The notes beneath the pieces were generated by a model. That model searched no databases. It was not told the origin of the DNA and saw only the letters and a list, made by a program, of their open reading frames with translations. From assembly GCF_026262505.1 (NCBI RefSeq), contig NC_067206.1, forward strand, positions 26,365,896 through 26,429,895: DNA of 64,000 nt. The letters run 5' to 3'. A program made the position numbers and the translations under genes. Shown here piece by piece: positions 49,064-58,552 of this stretch (positions are counted from its first letter, which is position 1; each line of letters begins with the position of its first letter). Source of the DNA: Trichomonas vaginalis G3 (Eukaryota > Parabasalia > Trichomonadida > Trichomonadidae).

Positions 49064-52000
49064 TCATTGAACGCGGTACCATGCGAATACAGTCATAAAT
49101 GGTGGCATATAATCTGCACCCGAGCCTGTTGGATTTGTTGTGAAAGTATGGACATGATTTCCTCCTGGTTCAGTTGGTCGAAAAGTTTTTTTTGCTGAAT
49201 TGTTATAAGATGGAGATAAAACGTCATTGCCAGCTTTATAGTCTGAGTTGTATAATGGGTGGTCTCTTAATGAGTGGCTATGGTCGCCAGAAAAGTTTGT
49301 CGTTCCTGTATGAGTGTGCGCAGGTAAGTTTGCTTCTTTAATTTTCTTTGAGCCACCTGTTTGATTTGAAGAGTTAGCACAGTATAAGAATTTATCTACA
49401 ATCTGCTGCCACGTACCAAAACCTAAAACACTTGCCGGATTTGTTGAATTCATTGACGTATAAATAGAGCCTATAGGATATATGGTTTCAAGAATCTGAG
49501 TCTTCATTGTTTGAAGTTCATGTTTAACATTTATAAATCCATCGCCATCTACAATATTTATATTGTTTGTTATTAAACCATTAGGAAAAGTAGGAGGATA
49601 AATATTTTGTTCAACTAAAGGTGTACCGCCTCTTCCTGTTTTTGTTACTTCTTCAATGTATGCATTAATTTCTTTAATCCTGATTGTTTGAAATTCTTCA
49701 TGCACGTGCTTTTTATCAGCTTTTCCATTAACCGCAGCATTTACTTCCGACTTCTTTGCATAATTTTCATCTACATAAGTTTTGTCGGCTTTCTTATCAT
49801 ATAAATCTTGAGCAGTGAATTTAACATTATTTTCATCATCCATGACATAAACATTTTTACAGCTAATGTCTTTCTTCGTTGTTATGTTTTCATTCGATGT
49901 TAAACCTTGTGGAAAGTTAGGAGGTTTATAATATAATGCATCCCCACCAGTTCCTTCAATACTTTCTATAGCAACAGTTGAGAAGGAGTTATGTGTATGT
50001 TCTTTATCTGCTTTCTTATCTAACATTGCTGGTAGTTCATGTGTTTCAAAGTTTCTGACATGACCTTCGATATTCATACATTTGTTATTTAAGGAGTTTA
50101 GTGTATCTTTTACGCTTGTACTTGGATTCTCTAAAGGTGCACTTGAACCAAGGGTATAGTTCAATATTATGTCGTCTGCTCTAACAGTAGTGAAGGATTC
50201 ATGTGTATGGTTCTTGTCAGCTTTACTATTTAATGTAGCTTGAAGTTCATTTATATCGGAGATATTGTGTTTATGAGATTTCAAAACTTTGTTCGTTGCG
50301 TCAAGTTCATCTTTGTCAGCTTTACTTTTAATAGCATCTTCAAAAGTTATTTTTGCCTTAACTCTCAAAGTAAATCTTGGTTCAACTAATACACCGTTAA
50401 CAAAGAAGTATGAAGCATAAATTTCATTGTTATAACCAAATGCTTCTGGTGCTTTACCTGTGTCATACTGTACAGTACAGTGTATGTCATAACCTTTAGC
50501 ACGAATGAATTTATATCTTCTTTCATTAACATCTTCAGTGCTTATTTGTTCATCCTGTGTTAAATATCCATGGTAGTCCGTTATAATCTGTTCGTCTGAA
50601 CTTATATAATGAACATGGTTTTTATCTGCTTTTTCGGCTAATTTCTCTTCTACCTCATTTATTTCAAGTTCATGCCTACCACCACCTCCCGAAGAAGTAT
50701 TTTTCTTCAGCTCTTGAAGAACGTCCACTTCGCCATCTTTGGTGTCAATAATGAGACTTTGAGTTAGAACCTTTCCTGTCTTAATGGATGTTTGTAAAAC
50801 TTCTTCTTCACCGTGTTCGGGGTCATGGTCGTCATCATATCTTGTGAAATCAGAGATGTTGTCATACATTAAGCATATCTGTCTCAAAAGTTCTGCTATT
50901 TGAAACTGGAACGAAAGATATACAGAACTTTCATCATCTCCTAAAGTCAAGTCTGCTTTCTTAAGTATTTCTTGAATGTATGCAATGAGAACAGAGTATC
51001 TTGGAAAATATTCGAACAATATTTCATTTGCCGTTGGTTTTGGTGGTACTTCTGGAGTTTCTGTTGTTTCAGTTCCTTCTGTAGGTTCTGTTGGAGTTTC
51101 TGCATCTCTTGACTTCAATGCTCTTGCTCTCAAAGACCTAAATGTTAGAGCACCAGGTTTTACAAAGGACTTTATAAATGCTTTAATAGTTCCTGGTAAG
51201 TTATTGTTAGCATTAAGTAAGTTCCTTATGCTTCCATCATGTACGTCCATAGCACTATGTAAAAAATCTATACTTTTCTTGTAGTCAGCAATAGACTGAC
51301 TGTGATTTTTTAAAGATTTGTCAATACCTTTAAGCCAATCTTCATGCATGTCTGATACTGAGCCAAGAATATCATTTGCTTCCTTTAGTGTATTTTGTGC
51401 TTCTCGTAAAGTATCCAATCCCGTACGTGCATTGTTTGCTATACGTCTTACAGTATCTATTTGACTCCTTGTTTCTTGCATCCAACCAGATAAAGTTTTA
51501 ATAGTATCCGAACCATTTGAAATGAAGTTCAAAGCATTTTTAACGTCATCTAAAGCTTCTTCACCAAGTACTGCCCATATCTTTCCGATTTGGTATTGAA
51601 GAACTCCATATGAAGCAGCTGTTAAACCAGTATTTATAAGGTTCCATATCCATGATTTAGCAGTTTTTCCATCCTTTCCATCTTCATCATCCAAACCGTT
51701 TTCGCCTTGAGGTCCTTGTATTCCTTGTATTCCTTGTATTCCTTGTATTCCTTGTGGTCCTTGAGGTCCGGTGTCACCCTTCTCCTTTCAGTTCATCTTT
51801 ATGTTCGTTATAATATTCTAATGTCATAAGGTGTACATCATTACTGCTACCAACAACGCCGAGAATTTGTTTCTCATTCATGACTAAATTCTTTAGGCAT
51901 TTAATGTTGTCGTCAAATCGAAAGCTCTTTAACAATTCAATGAGAACATTTAATACTTTCACTAATGAGGCATCTACTGTAGAATTTATATATTGCACCG

Positions 52001-52201
52001 TTCCATCATTTATGATGGAACCTTGCTTGTTGTAATGAATGGGTCATAAGTGTTAAAAGTATCGAAATCAATGACTTTTTTAGTTTTTCCATCGTCAATG
52101 ACTAAATCATTGCCTTCCACTGTTAAAGTTGAGTTTTCGTTTACTAGTTCATGTGCTCTTCTTGCTTCATTTGTTTCATACGCATATGCAGCAATAGTCA
52201 T
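49064..52201 (-). CDS. Maverick phage-like tail-fibre/receptor-binding region (in pieces)
   Basis: Three adjacent open stretches (49064-51694, 51774-51998, 52010-52201), with about two breaks between them. The large one (876 codons) has a coiled-coil region and repeated KADKxHxH modules typical of phage tail fibres. It ends in a collar-type domain (YPIGSIYTSMNSTNPA, LPAHTHTG, then GNHVHTF and PPFMTVFAWYRV). Short Gly-Pro-Gln/Gly-Ile-Gln collagen-like triplets lie at its 5' side, near 51700-51775. It probably forms a trimeric fibre that binds a host surface. Confidence 0.78.
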
Positions 52202-52218
52202 ATTTTAATGAGAATAAA

Positions 52219-52983
52219 ATGTTGTTCTATTTGCAAAGTACAGACCCAAACGAATACGGGACAGTAAAGCTACAAACAAACTTAGGTCTTCAGAATGAAG
52301 CGCTTGCTTTCAGAGTTGTTGACTTCAATACTATCGCAACTTTTGTCATAACAGATGAAACAGATTTCATAGAGATTGAAATAGATGACAAAAGAAGTGT
52401 TATAACATTTCCTAACAGAGCTGGGTATAGAATAGATAAAATTGCTGGAGTCATAGATACTCTCATAAATGAAGAAACTATTGACAACATAGATGTCGAA
52501 CTCTCTTCTGAGGGAACATTGAAGTTCAGCAGCGAGAAAGAGTTTAAGATAACACGAATGAGTCATAGAGTTCAATTGCTTCTGGGAGCATACCATATGA
52601 CATTTCCTTTGAAAAGTGTTGACAAAACGATTGAGATGAAATCTGTTCCATACGTATGTTATGGTAATTGTTTGTACATTGAGTCAAAAATAGCTAATGT
52701 CACAGGTATTTCAGGAGTTAATAGTAAAGGTTCAGTAGAATATAAATCCTTCTGTTATGCAGTCAATTCAATGTTCATTCCAAATGTTCCTGTCATAGCA
52801 ACTCATTTAGGTAAATGGGTTCGCATTAGTCCTCATAATTTGAAAGACATGCAATTCAGACTTGTTGATTTTCAAGGAGAGCCTGTAGAACTGAAGGCAC
52901 CAGTGCGAATGACTGTTGAAGTTGACTTTTTAGAAAATATTAAATGCAACAGCTTACAAGAGAACTCAGAGCTAAAAATATAA
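52219..52983 (+). CDS. Maverick minor capsid-like protein, paralogue 2
   Basis: 254 residues starting 17 bases from the divergent fibre region. Beta-rich, with CLYIESKI, IPNVPVIATHL and a closing MQFRLVDFQGEPVELKAP segment. That ending matches the last strands of the products at 38811 and 56765. Probably a single jelly-roll structural protein. The same gene is present at 62888-63652. Confidence 0.6.
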   Translation: MLFYLQSTDPNEYGTVKLQTNLGLQNEALAFRVVDFNTIATFVITDETDFIEIEIDDKRSVITFPNRAGYRIDKIAGVIDTLINEETIDNIDVELSSEGTLKFSSEKEFKITRMSHRVQLLLGAYHMTFPLKSVDKTIEMKSVPYVCYGNCLYIESKIANVTGISGVNSKGSVEYKSFCYAVNSMFIPNVPVIATHLGKWVRISPHNLKDMQFRLVDFQGEPVELKAPVRMTVEVDFLENIKCNSLQENSELKI

Positions 52984-53186
52984 AGTATGAATGTTATGTA
53001 TTAGGTCATGAACTTTGGTTGTTGCTGTTTGATGAAACAAATGAGTTAGTTATGTCAGTCAAGAGAACAGAAAAATATTGTGTTAGTGAAAACTGCACCA
53101 AATCAATAAGATTAGGTTTGCATTATGAAGATGAGTTCGATACTGTTGAAGAAGTTTTGGACAGATATTACAAATTGCTAACTTGA
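52944..53186 (+). CDS. Maverick 80-residue protein
   Basis: Overlaps the end of the previous gene by 40 bases in another frame (MQQLTRELRAKNIKYECYV). No family. The frame is intact in both copies of the inverted repeat (also 62685-62927), which supports it being real. Confidence 0.6.
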   Translation: MQQLTRELRAKNIKYECYVLGHELWLLLFDETNELVMSVKRTEKYCVSENCTKSIRLGLHYEDEFDTVEEVLDRYYKLLT

Positions 53187-53212
53187 AATTTTTTTTTGAC
53201 TGACTGACTGCT

Positions 53213-53833
53213 TTAATTTACTAAAACATATTTCAAACAAAGCTTATAGTCAGTTGAAAGTTTTGTGTATTCATTCGAATATTTATACTTAAACTCAACT
53301 CCTGTAGTTCCTGGTGTTTCGATTATTCTAATATTACCGATTTTCATGAATATTGGCGTTTGACCACAGCATTCGATTTCAGGGTCGAGATAGTCAATGA
53401 CACATTGTTTCCCTGTTATTCGTGATATAACATTTTCTAAATCCTCCTTTGTTAAAATTATTTGGTTCTTGCTTATAAGATTTGTCAAAAGCTTCTTATC
53501 GTCTTTGAGTAAAATTGTTTGGTATAACTGAAGAAGGTAATGGTCTACGTTATCTGAAGGATTTGTTTGAACATTTGTGTAAGGATTGTCGTTGGCTTCT
53601 CTTGAAAGAATTTGGTCCAGTGGTGGATACTCTAACTTAACATCTGATGTAGCGTTAGCGTTTGCACTTGAAGCTGAGTTTAAATTCACCGACTTAAGTT
53701 CTGGTTCTTTTTCTTTCAAACACTCTGAACTATAGTTCTTTATGACAATATTGTTTGTCGTTCGTGAGTCAACATTTGATGTTGGTTCAATTGGAACATT
53801 AACGGCACCAGCTAAGATGGATTTGCTTCTCAT
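53213..53833 (-). CDS. Maverick protein of unknown function (206 residues)
   Basis: Convergent with the gene at 52944 and divergent from that at 53859 with 25 bases between start codons. It has a Ser/Asn/Ala-rich linker (about 50-65), helical middle and beta-rich end. No motif. Intact in both copies. Confidence 0.65.
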   Translation of the reverse strand: MRSKSILAGAVNVPIEPTSNVDSRTTNNIVIKNYSSECLKEKEPELKSVNLNSASSANANATSDVKLEYPPLDQILSREANDNPYTNVQTNPSDNVDHYLLQLYQTILLKDDKKLLTNLISKNQIILTKEDLENVISRITGKQCVIDYLDPEIECCGQTPIFMKIGNIRIIETPGTTGVEFKYKYSNEYTKLSTDYKLCLKYVLVN

Positions 53834-53858
53834 TTCATATAGAATAAAAACATTTTAT

Positions 53859-54260
53859 ATGTATGAAATGAACAATATACTCGACAAGGGTTTGAATGTA
53901 AAGCTAACGAATGAAAATATTGTTGAATTCACTGAGACAGGTGCTGTGTATAAAGATGTAGAACTACTGAACAAAAGAGCTAAGGGAAGAAGCAGGAACA
54001 TGAACAAAGGGTGGAAGCCTATAAAAATTTATGTCAATGATGGCTCAGGAGGTTCAAACATAAAGTATGCAGAAAGTTATAGAGTTTATGCTCTCCAAGG
54101 TGAAAAGCCTTCATTTAAGAACAGCTATTCTAACGCATATCCTCAAAAGCTAACGGATGGGGAAGTGGATGATATGAATGACAGCAAAAATATTAACAGA
54201 AATGGCGACAGAGATGCATGGAATTTGTTTACCATCAGTCAATTGAAGGTTAAACTTTAA
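53859..54260 (+). CDS. Maverick protein of unknown function (133 residues)
   Basis: Start set at the ATG at 53859; the longer frame upstream overlaps the divergent gene. Basic patch RAKGRSRNMNKGWKPIK, then a polar region. Its stop codon lies within the 10-bp sequence duplicated by the insertion at 54264. Confidence 0.55.
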   Translation: MYEMNNILDKGLNVKLTNENIVEFTETGAVYKDVELLNKRAKGRSRNMNKGWKPIKIYVNDGSGGSNIKYAESYRVYALQGEKPSFKNSYSNAYPQKLTDGEVDDMNDSKNINRNGDRDAWNLFTISQLKVKL

Positions 54261-54263
54261 AAT
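54254..54263. repeat. 10-bp target-site duplication, left
   Basis: ACTTTAAAAT directly precedes the inserted element and recurs at 55858-55867 after it. The same site occurs once, uninterrupted, at 61607-61616 in the inverted copy. Confidence 0.92.
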
Positions 54264-55857
54264 ATAGATCCAAGGTGATGTGATTTTTGCATCCCTGGGA
54301 TGGACGATACACCCAAAGTGTCACCTTTTTGGGATAACATGAATTTGAAATATCATGAGAGTTCTGCAAACCATATGCACAATATCTATTCAGCCTGACT
54401 TCTTGTATATATGAGTTAGACTTCTTAAATATTGTGCTTGGGGCGATATAAGCATTTCCGAGATTACCATCGTGCTCTATAGTATGCTACTTCTCCCTGG
54501 TTCTAGCTCAGTTCCAAGGATATTGGCGTTCAAGGATTTGGCAAGGTCCTTCCGAAGTCTCTCATTCGATGAGAGATTTCGGAAGAATCTTGCCTTAAAG
54601 TACTCCAACTCTTGTTCTTTTGTTCCTAAATAGTGAGAAAAGTTATTTGACTACTTAAGGTAGAGATTATCCGAGGTCCCTCATTTGATGAGAGGCCTCG
54701 GATAATCTCTGCCTTAAAATTGTACACTTGTAGTCCATGAGAGTGTAAGTATACATTGATAGGACAGCTTTCTTCTGAAGTCTTAGATTTGATGAGAACC
54801 TCAGAAGAAAACTGTCCTATTTTATAGTAAAAGGAGTTTCAGGAGCTCCAAAGCTCCCTTTCGTAAGGATTAGGAGCTTTGGAGCTCCTGGTTCGTAGAT
54901 GTGTTTCGCATCTTTCATCAGCAAAGGACATTTACCATCTGGGACTCTGTTGATGGAGACTCAGGAGCTCCAAAGCTCCCTTTAGTAAGGATTAGAAGCT
55001 TTGAAGCTCCTGGTTCGTAGACGTGTTTCGCATCTTTCATCAGAAGAGGCCCAAATGGTAAATAGCCTCTGCTGATGAGCTTCAGGAGCTCCAAGGCTCC
55101 CTCTCGTAACGATTAGGAGCTTTGTAGCTCCTGAAGGTAAGGTAGGATTGCTCTGATCTCTAATCAGTAGATGCCATGCCTCATTATGAACTCTACTGAC
55201 AAGAGATCAAGAGCTCCAAGGACTCCCTTTTTAGTTAGTGACGTTCTCACCATTTAGTAGGATTGCTGATCCTACTAATGAAGTGATCACTTAGTATACG
55301 TTTTGAATAAATTGAATTTTTTTTAGAATTTAGTATTTTTTATAGACATCACATGTATATTATAAATACATAAATATATTCTTTAATTCAAAAAATTCAA
55401 TTCGGTTTTGGGATGGGTATCCCAGCCCCAAGTATTCAATTTTATTCAATTTTTTAAGAATTTTGGGTTGGGATGCCCAGACCAAAACAAGCTTTATATT
55501 TTGATGTGTAGATACGTATGTGTGCATCATTGTTGTGTTATATATTATGTTTTTAATGAAAAAAAATCTGATTCAAAAAAAATTATCACTAATTAGTTGA
55601 TAATATAAAGAAAAAATAGATAAATTGTATGTTTTGAGAGTATTTATCCACATTCACTCATATGAATTTCATTAAATAGTGTCTTTTTAGTCCCAAATTT
55701 ATTTTGAATTATTGAAATCAAAGAAAAAAAATCAGAAAAATTTCTCGAAATTTTTATTTTCAAAAAAAATTGGATTTTATATTGAAAACTGACACTGGGA
55801 GGACGATAGGGCTGGGATTGGAGATACCCCGCTCACTTGGGAAAAATACGGATCTAT
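54264..55857. mobile_element. Non-autonomous hairpin-array element nested in the Maverick (1594 bp)
   Basis: Ends are ATAGATCC and GGATCTAT, flanked by a 10-bp duplication. It contains three long hairpins (about 54540-54597, 54655-54719, 54757-54822). The first has the same TTCCGAAGTCTCTCAT core as the array at 5391-5565. About four 122-bp repeats with AGGAGCTCC hairpins (54841-55250) follow, then AT-rich DNA. No transposase. A 10-bp duplication is in the MULE range (9-11 bp), so MULE-type mobilisation is plausible. Confidence 0.88.
54841..55250. repeat. Tandem repeats of about 122 bp with AGGAGCTCC hairpins
   Basis: AGGAGCTCC-type starts fall at 54841, 54963, 55084 and about 55209. Each unit contains AGGAGCTCCAAAGCTCC and, about 30 bases on, its inverse. 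The units also share CATCTTTCATCAG-like segments. The fourth is divergent. Confidence 0.85.
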
Positions 55858-55867
55858 ACTTTAAAAT
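55858..55867. repeat. 10-bp target-site duplication, right
   Basis: Second copy of ACTTTAAAAT. It contains the complement of the ATPase stop codon (55861-55863), so the packaging ATPase frame is unaffected by the insertion. Confidence 0.92.
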
Positions 55868-56748
55868 AATGTTGGTCGTTCCCATGGAATATTTTTGACT
55901 TTAATGGTATTAGTCATGATATGAATCTCAAGGTATGAACGAGGAGAGATGAGAGACTTATATGCTTCCCAAATTTCTTCAAAAGGTAATGTTATACCTG
56001 ACTGTTTCCAAATGAGTTCAATATCATAGCGTGAGAAACCTTGAAAGATAACGAAGTCAGTTATGAGACGTTTTATGTTTAAAGCTAAAAACCTCCATGT
56101 TTGCATAAGTATTGCTACAGTTAAGTGGTAATGTCTGACTTTAGTAATGATGTTAGCTAATGGTGAGTCTGGTTTTGACACTAAACCTTTACCAGCGAAA
56201 TCATCACAAACTAATAAAGTGTTTGAAGGATACTTTTTGAAGGGGTATTTTGAAAGTTTTGATAGAATGTAGTTTGTCAGTCGTTTCATATCGTAAACTC
56301 CTGAGTACTGACGTAAGTGGTGTTTGTCAATAATTCTTTCCATCTCCTCAGAAGTCTTTTGCATTCCTGACTGTATAAATTCAACGATGGCATAATATTT
56401 CCTCTTACGTCGAATGTAACGTTGAAGAAATTCAATGAGTTCACTGTCTGGAACTTTAACGACAGAGGCTTGAACTTTTGACATAAATGTTTTCGCTGTT
56501 GAATCCATAGAGTCTGAAGTTGCTGATATAATGATTTGGTCATAGTAAGAGTCGTTTCCTAAACGCTCTGTTATGAGTATATGACGAATGAGGTTAAATG
56601 TCTTACCTGAACCCATCTTTCCACAATAGAAATAAACACCATTTGAACAGAACTCATAGTCCTTACTGAAAGGAAGAATGAGAGAACTGTTGAGCTTTTC
56701 ACTGCTTTCATTCATGTCTTCATCTACGTCATGTATTAAATGCTTCAT
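55861..56748 (-). CDS. Maverick FtsK/HerA-type DNA packaging ATPase
   Basis: 295 residues with Walker A GKMGSGKT (43-50) and Walker B LLVCDDFAG (near 181-189). The order and spacing fit the packaging ATPases of Polintons, virophages and other double jelly-roll viruses, which pump DNA into the capsid. Its start is 16 bases from the divergent minor capsid gene. Confidence 0.88.
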   Translation of the reverse strand: MKHLIHDVDEDMNESSEKLNSSLILPFSKDYEFCSNGVYFYCGKMGSGKTFNLIRHILITERLGNDSYYDQIIISATSDSMDSTAKTFMSKVQASVVKVPDSELIEFLQRYIRRKRKYYAIVEFIQSGMQKTSEEMERIIDKHHLRQYSGVYDMKRLTNYILSKLSKYPFKKYPSNTLLVCDDFAGKGLVSKPDSPLANIITKVRHYHLTVAILMQTWRFLALNIKRLITDFVIFQGFSRYDIELIWKQSGITLPFEEIWEAYKSLISPRSYLEIHIMTNTIKVKNIPWERPTLF

Positions 56749-56764
56749 TTTATCTCCATTAAAA

Positions 56765-57646
56765 ATGCAAGTCAGAAATATTCAGAACATAGCACCGAGT
56801 CTAACTGACAAGAGTATAAAGATATACTATGAACATGTTATGATGAAACCAACCAAAATTCAAGAAAGTCAGTATACTTATGAATATCCAAGACACTGGG
56901 TAGAGTATGTAGGAGGTGAGAAAGCTATTGAAATCAGACAGGTTCGAAGTATTCCAGCAGGAAGAACAATATTATTGAAGAACTTTAATGTTTTGAGATA
57001 TAATGATGAAACAAAGAAGCAAGATAGTTTCCCTGTTGCTGTGTATGTGAACCTAGACACAGGAGATGACATGAAAGTTTTTAATACAAAGCTTCAAACG
57101 GTAGTGAGAGAACAACTGACTGCGGAAGGACATCCATTACCTTCAGAAGTTACCATAGCATATAATTTTGAAACAAACTCAATAGATTTTAAAGTCGTCT
57201 CTGCAAAGAAGTCAGGATTTACATTTAATGAAGCAGATGTCTATTCGAATGAAAACTTCAAAGCTATTGCATGGTTAGATAATGACGATTGCTTTAAGAA
57301 AATATTTAAATACAGTGACTCAACGATGTCAATAGATGACCTTCGTGGAATGTTACCATCGACGTTTACAGTAGAAGGTTCAGCAGGATTGCTTACAAGA
57401 TTGTCAATTGGTGGTATTTGGTCTCGTGAGAACATTGTTATAAAATCCAGTATAAGTGAATTTGCTGAAGAATCTATATTATGTCTTTCAAACTACATGT
57501 ATTCGCCGCCGAAGCATTATAGTATAACAAACTTTGTCAGTAAGTTTAATATAAGACTTGTTGAACCTTCTTCAATGAAAGATGTTGTGCTACCTAAAGA
57601 TGGAAAGGATGGACTCATTATTGAGATAATTTTAATAGCATATTAA
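56765..57646 (+). CDS. Maverick minor capsid-like protein, paralogue 3
   Basis: 293 residues from the ATG at 56765 (MQVRNIQNIAPSL); the longer upstream frame overlaps the ATPase gene and is not favoured. Beta-rich; shares the GIW-R, KHYSITNF and LPKDGKDGLIIEIIL landmarks with the product at 38811. A penton-like role next to the packaging ATPase fits Polinton gene order. Confidence 0.65.
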   Translation: MQVRNIQNIAPSLTDKSIKIYYEHVMMKPTKIQESQYTYEYPRHWVEYVGGEKAIEIRQVRSIPAGRTILLKNFNVLRYNDETKKQDSFPVAVYVNLDTGDDMKVFNTKLQTVVREQLTAEGHPLPSEVTIAYNFETNSIDFKVVSAKKSGFTFNEADVYSNENFKAIAWLDNDDCFKKIFKYSDSTMSIDDLRGMLPSTFTVEGSAGLLTRLSIGGIWSRENIVIKSSISEFAEESILCLSNYMYSPPKHYSITNFVSKFNIRLVEPSSMKDVVLPKDGKDGLIIEIILIAY

Positions 57647-57871
57647 ATGAGCTTGTTCTTGAAGGTCATTCATGATGAAATAACTGTTGTAGAAGATGTT
57701 AGCAATTGTTCAGACATTTTGAAGCGAATAGATGAGATAAGAAAGAAGTTAGATAGACCGCAAAGCGGTGAGGGCGAAGCCCGTGAGAACGCTTATGTTT
57801 CATTGACTTTCTCCAGTAACGAGAACTTTTATGAGATAATATTGAAGAGAGATGATTTTAATATGGTGTAA
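57647..57871 (+). CDS. Maverick 74-residue protein with palindrome-encoded insert
   Basis: Begins directly after the previous stop (TAAATG). The middle residues RPQSGEGEARENA are encoded by two adjacent GC-rich palindromes (57757-57769 and 57772-57782). On either side is ordinary AT-rich sequence, so the palindrome looks inserted in frame. Function unknown. Confidence 0.62.
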   Translation: MSLFLKVIHDEITVVEDVSNCSDILKRIDEIRKKLDRPQSGEGEARENAYVSLTFSSNENFYEIILKRDDFNMV

Positions 57872-58408
57872 ATGGTAGCTTGGGCAGCTTTAGGCGCAAT
57901 GGGAACAAAAGCATTAGCATTTGGAGCAAAAGCACTTGGAGCTTATGACGCAGTAAATAAAATGAGTGGAGGAAGGGTTTCGAAGACATTAGATGCAAAT
58001 AAAGGAAAGATTGGAGGCTGGGTTGCAAAGAAGTTAAGATTAAATAAAATAGGGCTCATAAATAAAGCATCCAATTTGGTTGCGACTGAGTCAGAAAATG
58101 CTTTAGGAAAGGACGATGAGTTTGCAAAACACGCAAAAGACTTTAATGACCAGATGAAAGGTGAAACAATGCATTTAAATAGAGTCAATGGAACTAAAGA
58201 AAATGTTTCTTCTCCACAACTTCCACCAGCAGTTCTTCCGTATGGTCCCTATGGAATGTATGGAAACCCTTACGAAAGACCATTTGACCCATTGACTGGT
58301 GGAAGTAACTGGTATCATTACGGCCGAAGAAGAAAGACAGTCAAGTTGGAGACAGACGTGAAGAAAGCAACTAAAAAGAAACCAAGGAAGAGAGTTATAA
58401 AGCAATGA
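57872..58408 (+). CDS. Maverick small virion core-like protein (pX-type)
   Basis: 178 residues starting directly after a stop (TAAATG). A Gly/Ala-rich hydrophobic start (AWAALGAMGTKALAFGAKAL), a Pro/Tyr/Gly-rich middle (YGPYGMYGNPYERPFDP) and a strongly basic tail (KKATKKKPRKR). Such a make-up is seen in membrane-active or DNA-condensing minor virion proteins. Placement after the minor capsid gene agrees. Confidence 0.6.
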   Translation: MVAWAALGAMGTKALAFGAKALGAYDAVNKMSGGRVSKTLDANKGKIGGWVAKKLRLNKIGLINKASNLVATESENALGKDDEFAKHAKDFNDQMKGETMHLNRVNGTKENVSSPQLPPAVLPYGPYGMYGNPYERPFDPLTGGSNWYHYGRRRKTVKLETDVKKATKKKPRKRVIKQ

Positions 58409-58414
58409 ATTCAA

Positions 58415-58479
58415 CAGGGTGAAAAACCGGGTGAAAAAAGAGGTGAGATTTCACCACTTCACCTAAATTTATTTTTGTG
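58415..58479. repeat. GGTGAAA-type palindrome, copy 3
   Basis: CAGGGTGAAAAACCGGGTGAA, then AGGTGAGATTTCACCACTTC and an A/T tail, just after the pX-type gene stop. Third member of the family at 46746 and 47861. Confidence 0.7.
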
Positions 58480-58552
58480 CTATGTTTTCATACGTGTGAG
58501 GGTGGTGATATCATTAATTTTTAAGTTTATTTTTTATTTTATTTTTATATAA

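Noticed and set aside
53742-53858. Longer 172-codon start for the gene ending at 54260, and likewise 56678 for the gene ending at 57646
   Set aside because: Both extensions overlap the divergent neighbour and read like antisense of it. The ATGs at 53859 and 56765 give compact divergent pairs.
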